From positions 7,933 to 71,932 of the forward strand of contig CAVQNF010000032.1 in NCBI GenBank assembly GCA_963713805.1: a stretch of 64,000 bases of DNA, given 5' to 3'. Source of the DNA: GAS188 sp963713805 (GTDB taxonomy: Bacteria > Pseudomonadota > Alphaproteobacteria > Rhizobiales > Beijerinckiaceae). Position 1 is the first letter of the stretch. The number at the start of each line of letters is the position of its first letter. Positions 25,667 through 35,800 of this stretch are shown here, piece by piece. Position numbers and translations under genes: made by a program. The notes below the pieces were generated by a model, which was not told where the DNA came from, ran no database searches, and saw only the letters and a program-made list of their open reading frames with translations.

Positions 25667-26508
25667 GTGGGGGGCGAGCCCAGGTCATACCAGCCCGTGA
25701 TCATCGAGCGCATATTGTTCCAGACGCCGGAGAGCAGAACCATCACGAGATGCACGACGACGAAGAGCACGAGCCCGGACGCCGCGAGGAAATGGATGAG
25801 GCGCGCCGTCTGGCGCCCGCCGAAAACCGAAAGAAGCTGCGGCACGGCGCTGTCGATGCCGGGAGACATGGTGAGCCCGGTCAGGACGACGAGCGGGAAC
25901 AGCACGAACACGACCGCGAGATAGGCGAGCTGCTGCAGGACGTTGTAGCGCCTCGCCGCCTCTCCGCGCGGAAAACGAAGCCGCAGGTGATCGATGATAT
26001 CCGTGCCGATATGGCGAATCTGCGCTCCGCTCGGCAAGAGGTCGCGCCGGAAATGGCGGCTCGCGAACCCGGACGCGAGATAGGCAAGCCCGTTCAGCAC
26101 CAGGAGCCAGGCGAAGAAGAAGTGCCAACGTCTTCCGGTGGCGAGATCCTGATAGCTCGGAATGGTGATCCAGCTCGGGAAGGCGCGCGGCGTCGGCTGC
26201 CCGTCCTGCGTCGAGACGCCGAGCACGCCCGTGGTGTCGAAGGCGCGGCCGAAGAGCATCGTCTCGCCCCTGATGCCGTGCTCCGCCCGGCGCGCCACGA
26301 TCGCGATCGTCGGATGTCCGAAATCCGATTGCGCGCCGACATAGAGTGCCGGATGGGCGTTGAAGATTTGCAAGCCGCTCATCAACAGGAAGGCGAAGCA
26401 CAACGCATTGACCCAATGCGTGACGCGCACGAGGCTCGAGTGCCGGCGAAACCAGCGGCCAGCGACCGGCGGATCGCCGACGAGCGGATGGCTGGCGAGC
26501 GCGCTCAC
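25663..26508 (-). CDS. Cytochrome b561-family membrane subunit
   Basis: A 281-aa integral membrane cytochrome b. Helices are seen at about residues 33-50 (WVNALCFAFLLMSGLQIF), 130-150, 195-215 and 240-262. Heme-ligand candidates are the His in RVTHWVNAL, WHFFFAWLLVLNG and VVHLVMVLL. Start GTG/ATG region at 26508 follows a 286-base spacer that shows no gene. It is the first gene of a two-gene operon with the molybdoenzyme and probably links it to the quinone pool. Confidence 0.88.
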   Translation of the reverse strand: MSALASHPLVGDPPVAGRWFRRHSSLVRVTHWVNALCFAFLLMSGLQIFNAHPALYVGAQSDFGHPTIAIVARRAEHGIRGETMLFGRAFDTTGVLGVSTQDGQPTPRAFPSWITIPSYQDLATGRRWHFFFAWLLVLNGLAYLASGFASRHFRRDLLPSGAQIRHIGTDIIDHLRLRFPRGEAARRYNVLQQLAYLAVVFVLFPLVVLTGLTMSPGIDSAVPQLLSVFGGRQTARLIHFLAASGLVLFVVVHLVMVLLSGVWNNMRSMITGWYDLGSPPT

Positions 26509-26794
26509 CTCACCCTGCCGTTAAAGGCATAAAGCAAAGGGGCGTCGATGTGAGGCTCGGCATTGCGGTCTCCGGGCTTTTCCCGATGAAGTTCTTGACA
26601 GAACTGATCGCGGGGAGTTTCACGCGCGTCCAATAACGTTCCGGTGAAGTGCCTCGCGCGGCTCATGCACCGAGCGAGGCGCAAGTGCGATATGGCATCG
26701 ACCCGCCCCTTGCCCGCCGAGCGGCATCCGGACAGCGTTGCCCGAAACAGCCTCGTGCGGTCGCGCCGGCCCGCGCAAAAAGGCACGCCCGCGC

Positions 26795-28591
26795 TCAGCT
26801 CGGATGATGCACTTCGGCTAGTCCGTAGACCGGGGTCGCGATGTTCTCCAGCCGGGCCTTCATCTGCAGCGCCAGATATTTCGAGTAGTGGCGCGATTGA
26901 TGCAGATTGCCGCCGTGGAACCAAAGCGCTTCCTGGCGGGTCGGCTTCCACATGTTGCGAAGCTCGCCCTCCCATGGCCCTGGATCCTTCCCGGTGCTCG
27001 AGCCGAGGCCCCAGCATTTGCCGACCTTGTCCGCCACCTCCTTCGAGATCAGCTTTTCGGCCCAGCCGTTCATCGATCCGTAGCCGGTGGCGTAGACGAT
27101 GAGGTCTGCGGGCAGCTCGCTGCCGTCGCTGAGCCGCACGCCCTTCTCGGTGATTTCGGCGACGTCGACCCCGCTCTTCAGCTTGACCTTGCGGTCGGCG
27201 ATCAGATCGGAAGCGCCCACATCGATGTAATATCCGGAGCCACGGCGCAGATATTTCATGAACAGGCCCGAGTCATCATCGCCCCAATCGTGCATGAAGC
27301 CTGCCTTCTCGAGCCGCTCGTAGAATTTCGCATCGCGTTCGGCGATCGCCTTGTAAACCGGGATCTGGAAGCCGGCGAGGATGGCGTAGGGGATCGAAGC
27401 GAAGATCATGTCGGCCTTCTCGGTCGTGATGCCCGCTTTCACCGCGGTCTCCGAATAGAGCGCGCCGAGGCCGAGCTCCATCAGCGTGTCGGAGCGCGCC
27501 ACATGGGTCGAGGAGCGCTGCACCATCGTCACGGCGGCGCCGTGCTCCCAAAGATCGGCGCAGATGTCGTGCGCCGAATTGTTGGAGCCGATGACGACGC
27601 ATTTCTTGCCTCTGTAGGCTTCCCCGCCAGGATGGCGGCTCGAATGATGCTGGACGCCTTTGAATTTGCGGGCGCCTTGAAATTTGGGGACGTTCGCGAT
27701 CCCCGACATGCCGGTCGCCAGGACGAGCTGCTTCGGCTTGACCGTGATCGTCTTGCCGTTGCGCCTGAGCTTCACGGTCCATTCCTTGCGCTTTTCGTCA
27801 TAGGAGGCGCTTTTGCACTCGGTCGAAGGCCAGTAGTTGAGCTCCATCACCTTCGTGTACATCTCGAGCCAATCGCCGATCTTGTCCTTGGGCGAGAACA
27901 CCGGCCAATGATCGGGGAACGGCAGGTAGGGCATGTGGTCGTACCAGACCGGGTCGTGCAGGCAGAGAGATTTGTAGCGTTTGCGCCATTGGTCGCCGGG
28001 ACGCTCATGCTTGTCGACGATCAGCGTCGGCACGCCGAGGCGCTTGAGCCTCGCGCCAAGCCCGATGCCGGCCTGCCCGCCCCCGACCACGAGACAATAG
28101 GGCTGGCGCTTGTGGCCGAGCTCGGCCTCCTCGGCCGCCTTGCGCTCGAGCCAGGTCCGCCGCCCCTTCTTGCTGCCGTGCTCCACTCCCTTCTCGCGCG
28201 TCGCGCCGACCTTTTCTTCATGCCCCTTGAGCTCGCTCATGGCGGTCAGCAGGGTCCAGCACTTGTCGCCCTTGAGCCTGATGTGGCCATGGCCGCGAGC
28301 CACATGCGTCTCGAAAGTGAACCAGCCCTCGGTGACTCCACCCGCCTCGCTCGCGTCGGCGTCGAGGTGCAAGCTTTCCGGCCGGGCGCTCGCGAGCGTC
28401 GATTCGAGCATGGCGGCGATCGCCTCGCGGCCCTCGGCCGTCTTGATGTTCCAGGTGAAGGCGACGAGGTCGCGCCAATAGCTCTCCTCCGCGAACATGC
28501 CGGCCGCGCTCTCGACATCCCCGCGCTTGAGCGCTTCTCCGAAGACGGTGAGCCATTTTGAAAGACGCCGGGTCGCAGCGGACGTGCTCAT
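26795..28591 (-). CDS. NTF2-like domain / flavin-containing monooxygenase fusion
   Basis: A 598-aa protein. Residues 1-125 form an NTF2/SnoaL-like domain (FAEESYWRDLVAFTWNIKTAEG). Residues 160-560 form an FMO/Baeyer-Villiger-type flavoprotein: FAD motif LVVGGGQAGIGLGARL, NADP motif VVIGSNNSAHDICADLWEHGA, and ATG-type motif IVYATGYGSMNGW. The putative fingerprint VPKFQGARKFKGVQHHSS is close to the FxGxxxHxxx(Y/F) motif. Likely hydroxylates or inserts oxygen into a small substrate. It has its own promoter region facing the SDR gene. Confidence 0.9.
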   Translation of the reverse strand: MSTSAATRRLSKWLTVFGEALKRGDVESAAGMFAEESYWRDLVAFTWNIKTAEGREAIAAMLESTLASARPESLHLDADASEAGGVTEGWFTFETHVARGHGHIRLKGDKCWTLLTAMSELKGHEEKVGATREKGVEHGSKKGRRTWLERKAAEEAELGHKRQPYCLVVGGGQAGIGLGARLKRLGVPTLIVDKHERPGDQWRKRYKSLCLHDPVWYDHMPYLPFPDHWPVFSPKDKIGDWLEMYTKVMELNYWPSTECKSASYDEKRKEWTVKLRRNGKTITVKPKQLVLATGMSGIANVPKFQGARKFKGVQHHSSRHPGGEAYRGKKCVVIGSNNSAHDICADLWEHGAAVTMVQRSSTHVARSDTLMELGLGALYSETAVKAGITTEKADMIFASIPYAILAGFQIPVYKAIAERDAKFYERLEKAGFMHDWGDDDSGLFMKYLRRGSGYYIDVGASDLIADRKVKLKSGVDVAEITEKGVRLSDGSELPADLIVYATGYGSMNGWAEKLISKEVADKVGKCWGLGSSTGKDPGPWEGELRNMWKPTRQEALWFHGGNLHQSRHYSKYLALQMKARLENIATPVYGLAEVHHPS

Positions 28592-28919
28592 GCTTTTCCT
28601 CCCTCTGGCGGCCTGTCATCGAAGCGCGTTCGCGAGAGCGCCTCGAGGATGGGCGCGACATCGACGCAAAGCTTGCGGCCATCGTGACGGCTCATTGGCC
28701 TTTTCCAGCCTTCGTGCGCGGGCCGCGGCAGGAGCCTAACATGGTTTTTTGCCTTGTGGCGCCGATCGAATGCAAGGCCGGGTTCCGTTTTTGCCGGCCG
28801 CATCGCGCATTCCTTGGTCGCCGAGCCCGCAAACTTTGCTATGCTCGTGCTCGCGCCCGACCGAAACGCCGAGGGAGAAAGCCGCCGATGACGGAAGATA
28901 ATGGTCCGGAGAGGGCACG
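28592..28919. other. Divergent intergenic region, no gene seen
   Basis: This 328-base spacer separates the divergently transcribed NTF2-FMO and SDR genes. Open frames across it are short and lack family similarity. It presumably holds both promoters; I could not identify a convincing operator or RNA. Confidence 0.5.
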
Positions 28920-29672
28920 ATGAACCTCAGCTTCAAAGGCAAGACCGTCGTGGTGAGCGGGGCCGGCCTCGGCTTCGGCCGCACCATCGCGGAGAGTTTC
29001 GCGAATCTCGGCGCGCGGGTCTTCGGTTGCGACATTCTCGAGAAGGAGTTGGCGACGACCGGAAAGGCAGGCGTCACGACGAAGCGCGTCGATCTGACGG
29101 ATCGCGCTGCCGCCGCTTCCTGGATCAAGGAGGTCGAGAAGGAGACGGGCGGGGCCGTCGACATCCTCGTCAACAACGCCGGCGGCGTCGCGGGCCAGGG
29201 GCCTAAACCCCTCGAGGAGGTCGCGGACGCCGATTGGGACAAGATCATCGCGGTCAATCTCGGCGCGGCCTTCGCCTTGTCGCGCGCGGCCGCTCCGGGA
29301 ATGAAACAGGCAAAGCAAGGCCGCATCGTCAACATCAGCTCGGGCGCGGGCTTGCAGGCCTCGCTCACCGGCATCCAGGCCTATTGCTCGGCGAAGCATG
29401 CGCTCGTCGGCCTCACGCGCCAGCTCGCTCATGAGCTCGGCCCTTTCGGCATCACGGTCAACAGCGTGGCGCCGGGCTTCATCCGCTCCAATCCGGCGAC
29501 GGAAAAGCAGTGGGAAGGCTATGGAGCGGAAGGGCAGAAGGCGCTCGTCGAGCGGATCGCCATGAAACGCCTCGGCTCGGCGCAGGACATCGCCAATGCG
29601 GTCATCTTCTTCGCCTCGGATCTCGCGAGCTTCGTCAATGGCCAGGTGCTCAGCGTCGACGGCGGAAAATAG
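28920..29672 (+). CDS. Short-chain dehydrogenase/reductase (SDR)
   Basis: A 250-aa classical SDR. Cofactor motif VVSGAGLGFGRTIAESF, the NNAG motif (DILVNNAGG), the active-site Ser in NISSGAGLQASL and YCSAKHALVG (YxxxK). C-terminus ends INGQ-type FVNGQVLSVDGGK. It lies 25 bases upstream of a polysaccharide deacetylase gene on the same strand. The alcohol or keto substrate is not identifiable. Confidence 0.93.
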   Translation: MNLSFKGKTVVVSGAGLGFGRTIAESFANLGARVFGCDILEKELATTGKAGVTTKRVDLTDRAAAASWIKEVEKETGGAVDILVNNAGGVAGQGPKPLEEVADADWDKIIAVNLGAAFALSRAAAPGMKQAKQGRIVNISSGAGLQASLTGIQAYCSAKHALVGLTRQLAHELGPFGITVNSVAPGFIRSNPATEKQWEGYGAEGQKALVERIAMKRLGSAQDIANAVIFFASDLASFVNGQVLSVDGGK

Positions 29673-29697
29673 GCGGACAAACGGATCGGAGCTCCTC

Positions 29698-30612
29698 ATG
29701 AACGATAAAGCAGCAAAGCCCAAGGGAGAGCCCTGGGAATGGAAAGAGCCCGTCTGGCGCGGCATCGTCGAGCGCGCCCGCGCCGGACGCAGCTTGCGGC
29801 CGAAGGCCTGGCCGGACGACGCACGCTGCGCGGTCGCGCTTTCCTTCGACGCCGATCACGAGACGATCCCGCTGCGCGATGCCGATCCGAGCCCGATGCG
29901 CATCAGCCAAGGCCAATATGGCAATCGCCAGGGCGTGCCGCGCCTGCGCGCCCTGATGCAGCGCGAAGCCGTCCCGGTCACCTTCTTCTACCCCGCCGTC
30001 TCGGCTTTGCTGCATCAGGAAGAGGTGCGCGGCGTCGCCGGCGATGGCCATGAGATCGGCATCCATTCCTGGATCCATGAGCGCAACACCACGCTCTCCT
30101 ACAAGGCCGAGCGCGATCTCAGCCTGCGCGCCGCCGAGGTGCTTTCGAAACTCGCCGGACGCGACCCGGTCGGGATGCGAACCGCGAGCTGGGATTTCTC
30201 GGTGAACACCTTGCGCATCATCCGCGAGATGAAGCTCACCTATGATTCGAGCCTGATGGCGGATGACGAACCTTATGAGCTCACCGCCGGCGGGGAGCCG
30301 ACCGGCATCGTCGAGCTGCCGCCGGAATGGATCAAGGACGACGCGGTCTATTTCAACATGGAACGCTTCTCGGGCTTAAGGCCCTACACGCCGCCTTCCG
30401 CGGTCGAGGAAATCTTCCGCGCCGAATTCGACGGGGCCTTCGAGGAGGGCGGGCTCTTCCTCCTGACCATGCACCCCCACATCATCGGCCATCGCAGCCG
30501 CGTCGCCCTGCTCGAACGCCTGATCAAGCACATGAAGTCGAAGGGCAAATGCTGGTTCGCCACCCATCGCCAGGTGGCCGAATGGTGCCGGGATCATGGA
30601 GGCGGGGCGTAG
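29698..30612 (+). CDS. Polysaccharide deacetylase family protein
   Basis: A 304-aa NodB-fold deacetylase-like enzyme. Metal and catalytic motifs are ALSFDADHETIPL (Asp pair) and EIGIHSWIHERNTTL (H-x4-H type). GMRTASWDFS and LFLLTMHPHIIGHRS supply the later motifs. No signal peptide. The family includes cytosolic peptidoglycan-, chitooligosaccharide- and amide-hydrolysing members such as those acting on allantoin-like substrates. Its pairing with an SDR may mean small-molecule metabolism rather than cell wall work. Confidence 0.88.
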   Translation: MNDKAAKPKGEPWEWKEPVWRGIVERARAGRSLRPKAWPDDARCAVALSFDADHETIPLRDADPSPMRISQGQYGNRQGVPRLRALMQREAVPVTFFYPAVSALLHQEEVRGVAGDGHEIGIHSWIHERNTTLSYKAERDLSLRAAEVLSKLAGRDPVGMRTASWDFSVNTLRIIREMKLTYDSSLMADDEPYELTAGGEPTGIVELPPEWIKDDAVYFNMERFSGLRPYTPPSAVEEIFRAEFDGAFEEGGLFLLTMHPHIIGHRSRVALLERLIKHMKSKGKCWFATHRQVAEWCRDHGGGA

Positions 30613-30763
30613 GGCGAGCTTATGGAGCGACGGCCGGCCTATTTGGCGGCGGTCGCGCAGCGCCAGCGTCGTGCCCTTCGGCCCAACGGGAGGTCACGAT
30701 GAGATGGTTCGCGCCATGCTTGGGGCGTGCCGCGTGACGAAGCGAGCGTGGAGGCAACCGATC

Positions 30764-31150
30764 ATGCATCGATACGATCCTCTTATCGCGCCCGACCCTT
30801 CAGAGTGGCTCGCGCTCACGGAAACCGAGCGCATTCAATTCGCGATGGATTATCATCGCCGCGCTCGCGTTCACCTCCCGAACCTGAAGATGCATGCCGT
30901 CGCCCATGCGATCGTCGAGGCCCAGATTGCAATGGGCGACGAAACGCCGGCCCAACGCGTAGCGCAGCGTCTCATGGACGAAGGCCTCGACCGGCATGAA
31001 GCCATCCACGCCATCGGCTCGGTGCTCATGGAGTTCATCTCAGATGTTCTGAATAGGCCCGTAACCGACGACCCGGGCACGGACCCGAACTCCGTATATT
31101 TCGCGGAGCTCGAGCAGCTCACGGCGGAGCGGTGGCTGCGATCGGGATGA
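30764..31150 (+). CDS. Conserved hypothetical protein (DUF1841-like)
   Basis: A 128-aa protein. The sequence starts MHRYDPLIAPDPSEWLAL and contains LKMHAVAHAIVEAQIAMGDE and EGLDRHEAIHAIGSVLMEFI, a His-rich helical pattern similar to DUF1841-type proteins. Longer in-frame starts upstream (from 30596) overlap the deacetylase gene and lack similarity. Function unknown. No neighbours clearly linked to it. Confidence 0.75.
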   Translation: MHRYDPLIAPDPSEWLALTETERIQFAMDYHRRARVHLPNLKMHAVAHAIVEAQIAMGDETPAQRVAQRLMDEGLDRHEAIHAIGSVLMEFISDVLNRPVTDDPGTDPNSVYFAELEQLTAERWLRSG

Positions 31151-31157
31151 TGCGCAT

Positions 31158-31583
31158 GTGCTTGTCCGAAGCGCGCTCAGGACGCGGCATTTGCAGAATG
31201 CCGTCACGACAGGCTGGGGTCACCATCTGATACCGGACCGCGACCGCGATCTGGCTGCAAAATTGAGCCGCCTCCGTAACGTGCGCAGGAGCGTCGATCA
31301 CAAGCGAGGAAGGTCGGGAGCCGTCGTTCGTGGAACTGATATCCCGGTGCATCTGATCGCGGGGCTGGCGCGGGCTTATACGGTGGACGAGATCGTCCGG
31401 GACTTCCCCTCTCTCTCGCGCAAGCAGATTGCAGCGGCGATCGAATATGCGAAGGCCTACCCCAAGAGAGGTCGGCCTTTTGCCACCCAGAGCCTGAAGC
31501 GTGCCCTGGGTGAACTCACCGACCTCGGAGCATTTGAGGAGATGGAGGGTCCGGGCGATGCGTCACCGCGAACAATTCCGTGA
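31158..31583 (+). CDS. DUF433 antitoxin (VapB-like)
   Basis: A DUF433 protein. The core VVRGTDIPVHLIAGLARAYTVDEIVRDFPSLSRKQIAAAIEYAKAYPKRGRP lies in the last two thirds (31300-31540). The first 45 residues are unlike the family, so the real start may be internal. The end overlaps the PIN-domain gene by four bases, the usual antitoxin-toxin coupling. Confidence 0.82.
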   Translation: MLVRSALRTRHLQNAVTTGWGHHLIPDRDRDLAAKLSRLRNVRRSVDHKRGRSGAVVRGTDIPVHLIAGLARAYTVDEIVRDFPSLSRKQIAAAIEYAKAYPKRGRPFATQSLKRALGELTDLGAFEEMEGPGDASPRTIP

Positions 31584-31990
31584 CAGTCTATTTGCTCGAC
31601 GAGAACGTCTTGAGGGAGCTTGGCCCCAAGGGCAACACCAATTATCGATGGATCGAGACAGTCGACGACACGAACTTGCGCCTGAGCGCGGCGACGCTAT
31701 TCGAAAAAAGGCGGGGTGCCGAAGTATTGACAAGGCGTGACCCGAAAAGGCCGCCGCTCTACTTGATGCAATAAACGACCTCGAAAAAACCTTCAGAAGC
31801 CGTATGGTCCCGATAGGCGCCACAGTGGTCGCCGTCGCGCTTGTTAGGTGGTAGAAACAAGGGTCGATGGGATCTCGCCCTCGCGGCCACTGCCAGGGTC
31901 CACGGGTTTGTTCTCGTCGCGCGCAACATCAAGGATTTTGCCGGCCGCGAAGTCCGCCTCCTCAATCCTTTCGAAATCCGCCGGAACGAT
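31580..31990 (+). pseudogene. Broken PIN-domain toxin (VapC-like)
   Basis: The start MTVYLLDENVLRELGP has the first PIN acidic residue, and TLFEKRRGAEVL follows. The frame stops at 31774. The next segment (AALLDAINDLEKTF) lies in a second frame, and the last segment (LLGGRNKGRWDLALAATARVHGFVLVARNIKDFAGREVRLLNPF) in a third. The final joint also lacks several expected residues, so at least one change is a multi-base deletion. This is decay of the toxin, leaving the antitoxin. End coordinate approximate. Confidence 0.8.
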
Positions 31991-32191
31991 CAGGATTTTA
32001 GCGAGCCAGGCATCGGTTCGCCTCCGTCGTGCATGACAAACGGAAGATCATCGCGCAAGTGTATCAGATAAAAACAGGGCAGTTCCGCATCCGTGTAAGC
32101 AATTCTGGAACCGAATATGGTTATCGCGTAGGATATTTTTCCGTCGTTCGATCTTCTCATGAAGAAAAGCTTCGAAACAGGGAGTCGTGTC

Positions 32192-32650
32192 ATGCGCAAA
32201 TCCTTGCTTGCTTTGTCATTTTTGCTTGCGACGGTAGCGCCAGTGATGGCGCAAGACATGTCCGCGCCTATGAACGCCAAGGATCTCAAATGGGGGCCCG
32301 CGCCGAACGTCCTTCCTCCGGGCGCCAAGATCGCGGTCATTTCCGGCGACCCCTTCAAGGACGATCTCTACGTCGTCAGATTGAAAATGCCCGCCGGCTA
32401 TAAGATACCCGCTCACAATCATCCGACCGCCGAATACGTCACGGTGATTTCGGGCAAGTTCAACATCGGCATGGGGGACAAGCTCGATCCCAAAAAGGGC
32501 ATGATGTTGCACGCCGGGGGATTCGCCGCGGCCCCTGCCCAGATGAATCACTACGCCTGGGCCTCGGGTCCGACGGTGGTTCAAGTGCATGGCCAAGGCC
32601 CGTTCGCGATCACCTATGTCGATCCGGCCGACGATCCGAGCAAGAAATAA
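32192..32650 (+). CDS. Secreted cupin-domain protein
   Basis: A 152-aa protein with a Sec signal (MRKSLLALSFLLATVAPVMAQD) and one cupin barrel. The cupin motif 1 is AHNHPTAEYVTVISGKFNIG and motif 2 is PAQMNHYAWASGPTVVQVHGQGPF, giving a metal site with two His from the first motif. The start at 32192 has GGGAG upstream; an ATG at 32159 is less likely. A possible periplasmic metal or small-molecule binding role. Confidence 0.85.
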   Translation: MRKSLLALSFLLATVAPVMAQDMSAPMNAKDLKWGPAPNVLPPGAKIAVISGDPFKDDLYVVRLKMPAGYKIPAHNHPTAEYVTVISGKFNIGMGDKLDPKKGMMLHAGGFAAAPAQMNHYAWASGPTVVQVHGQGPFAITYVDPADDPSKK

Positions 32651-32804
32651 AAAGCATCGTGATTGGCGATGCGGCACGGCGCGTCTCTTGCCGCGTCGAT
32701 CGCACGGCCACAATAAGCGCGGCCTTCGGGCCGCGCCGAGGGGAGGTCCGCCTTTTTCGTTTTTGCGAGCTCTCGATACGTCGGATCGGCAATCGATCGC
32801 GTCA

Positions 32805-35800
32805 TCACGCCCGCAGCTCCTCGATCAGCGTTCGTGCGGCGCCGAGATCGGGCGTACCGAGCCCCTCCGCGAACCATTCGTAGGCCGGCCCGAGGAGGGC
32901 GCGGGCATCGTCATGCCGGCCCTGGTCGCGCCAAAGCCGTGCGAGGCTCGTCGAGGCGCGAAGCTCGAACAGCTTTGCGCTCTGCTTGCAGGCGATATCC
33001 AGCGCTCGGTGAAAACAGCGCTCGGCTTCTGTCGAAGCGGCCGGAGATACTCGCTGTAATTCTCCCTTGAGCCGATGCAATTCGGCTTCCACCCAACGTT
33101 CTCCGCCTTTCTCGATCATGCCGAGCGCCTCGGCGACGACGCTCATCGCCTCCTCGGCGTGGCCTGACGCGCGCAAGGCATCGGCGGCGCGAGCCAGGCG
33201 ATAGGGCACTTGATAGCGGGACCCGGTGGTTCGCCACAGGTCCATGCCTTTTCGAAGCTCGGCGATGCCATCGGCCAGGACGCCACGCGCGACGAGCGCC
33301 CAGCCACGCAGCATCCTGGCGTTGGCGACCGCGACCACCGAGCCGTGTTGCAACGCGAGGGGCTGCACGGCGGCCGCGAGTTCCTCCACGACCTCGGGCT
33401 CGCGACGGATGTAGCGCAGTTCGGCGGCAGACCAAAGGGCCTGCAGCAAGCTCGGCGGGTGGCGGAGATCGCGGGCGAGCGCGAGGGCCTGATCCATTTG
33501 CCGGACGGCCTGATCCAGATGGCCGAGCAAGGCTAGCACCCACCCCTGATGCGAGTGCCCGCAGACGGCGGCATCATGCGCACCATAAAGGTGCGCATGA
33601 TGGGCATGCTTCTCGCGAACATAGATCGATAGGCCCGCCTCGATGTGACCGCGTGCCCCGAGAAGATCGCCGGCCACCATGACGGTGGGCCATGCGGCGT
33701 GATGAGCTTGGAGCACCAATCCGGAATCGCCCTCGTCCCGCGCGATCGCGAACAGATCGTCGACAAATCGCGCCGCTCCGCCAAGATTGCCCTCTGCGAA
33801 AGCCACGATCCAGGCTCCCCACACGGTTGCGTAGAGGTCGGCCGACCGGCCTATTTGCTGGGCCAGAAGCCGAGCCCTGGAATACAACCGGCTGACCTCG
33901 GGCGCGGCCGAGGATCGCGTCGTCATCAGGACCGGGCCGAGCGCGATCAGCAGGCCGAGCTCTTGTTCGGCATATGCGGCTTTCTCGGGCGAGGCTTCGA
34001 TCACATCGAGCCCTCGTTTCAGATGCGCGATCGCCTCGACATTGGCCGATCTTTTGGCTGCGCGCTCGCCCGCCCGTCGCCAATAGTCGATGGCCGGACG
34101 CGTAAGGCCCGCCTCCGTGGAATGGCGGGCGAGAATTTCGGGTTGCGTCTCGGTGGTCTCCGGAAACTTCGCTTCCAGGACTTCCGCGATCCGTGCGTGG
34201 AGCTCCTGGCGCTTTGCGCGCAACAAGGTGCCGTAGGCTGCGTCCTGCACGAGCGCGTGCTTGAACGTGTATGTCGCGTGCGGCGGGGTCCCGCGCCGAT
34301 GCACGAGCTCGGCCGCGACGAGTTGCTCGAGGGATCGCGCCAAATCATTCTCGGCGATGCCGGTGAGCGATGCCATGAGCTCGAACGAGAATTCTCGACC
34401 GAGCGCCGCACCGATTTGCGCCATCTCCTTGACAGGACCGACACGATCGAAACGGGCGACGAGCGAAGCGTGCAAGGTGGTGGGGATGGCGGCCGTCGGC
34501 AAAGGTCCCGTCAGCACGTATTTCTCATCCTCCAGTCGCAGCCATCCTCCATCGAGAATGGCCTTGGTCAACTCCTCGACGAACAGCGGCACTCCGTCGG
34601 TCCGCGCAACGATCTGGTCGAGAACTTCCGCCGGCAGCGCCCTTCCTCCGGTGACCCGCGCGATCATCACTTCGGCGTCTTCCGCATCGAGCCTGCTCAA
34701 GGTGAGCATGGTGACGTGCGATTGCCCGACCCAAGGCGGCGCGAATTCCGGACGAAAAGTGACGATCAGCATGAGCCGCATCGATCGGGCGTGTTCGACG
34801 AGCAGGGTCAAGAACTCGAGCGATGTCGCGTCGACCCAGTGCAAGTCCTCGAACACCAACAGCGCGGGTTCTCGCCTCGCCAACGCCGCGACGTGCCGGG
34901 TGAGCGCTTCCAGCATCATCTGCTTGCGCTTCTGCGGTGTCGTCGCGTCCGGGAGGGAAGCTCCTTCGCTCGGAAGGGACAAAAGCTCGCCGATCAGCGC
35001 CGCGTCTTCGGCCGTGTCCGCGGCCGCGGCGAGGAGGGCGCGCAGCTTATCGCGCTTCACGGCGGGGGAATCCTCGCGCTCGAATCGCGCCGCACGCTCG
35101 AGCTGCGTGATGACGGGATAAAGCGTGCTGTCGGCGTGATGCGGCGAGCAGAAATATCGAAGCTGCACATGAGGTTCGGATGCCACGCGTTCGACCAGCG
35201 TCTCGGTGATCCTCGACTTGCCGATCCCGGGTTCGCCGGCAAGCATGACGATGCGGCCGGCGCCATCCTTTGATTGCCGCCAGCGGCGCAGCAGAAGCTG
35301 GATTTCCTCCTCGCGGCCGATCAAAGGCGTCAGCGTGCCCGATTGCAGCGCCTCGAAACGGCTGGCGAAGTCGCGAGCCCCGATGACCTCCCACGCCATC
35401 ACCGGCTCGGCGAACCCCTTGAGCGGCGCGGCTCCGAGATCGTGGTAGTCGAACAGCGATTTCACGAGGCGGCGGGTGCTCTCGGCGATGAGCACGGTAT
35501 TTGGCTTCGCGCTGGTTTGCAGCCGAGCCGCGAGATTCGGCGTTTCCCCGACGATGGCTTGTTCCTGCGAAGAGCCGGATCCGATCAGATCGCCGACGAC
35601 GACGAGACCCGAAGCGATACCGACCCGGACCTGAAGGCAGAGGCTAGGGCGTGGCTGGAGCTCGGCGACCTTCGCGACGAGCTTCAGGCCGGCACGAACC
35701 GCGCGCTCGGCATCGTCCTCATGGGCGCGCGGGTAGCCGAAGTAAACCAGGACGCCATCGCCCATGTATTTGGCGACGAAGCCCCGGAACCGGGCCGCGG

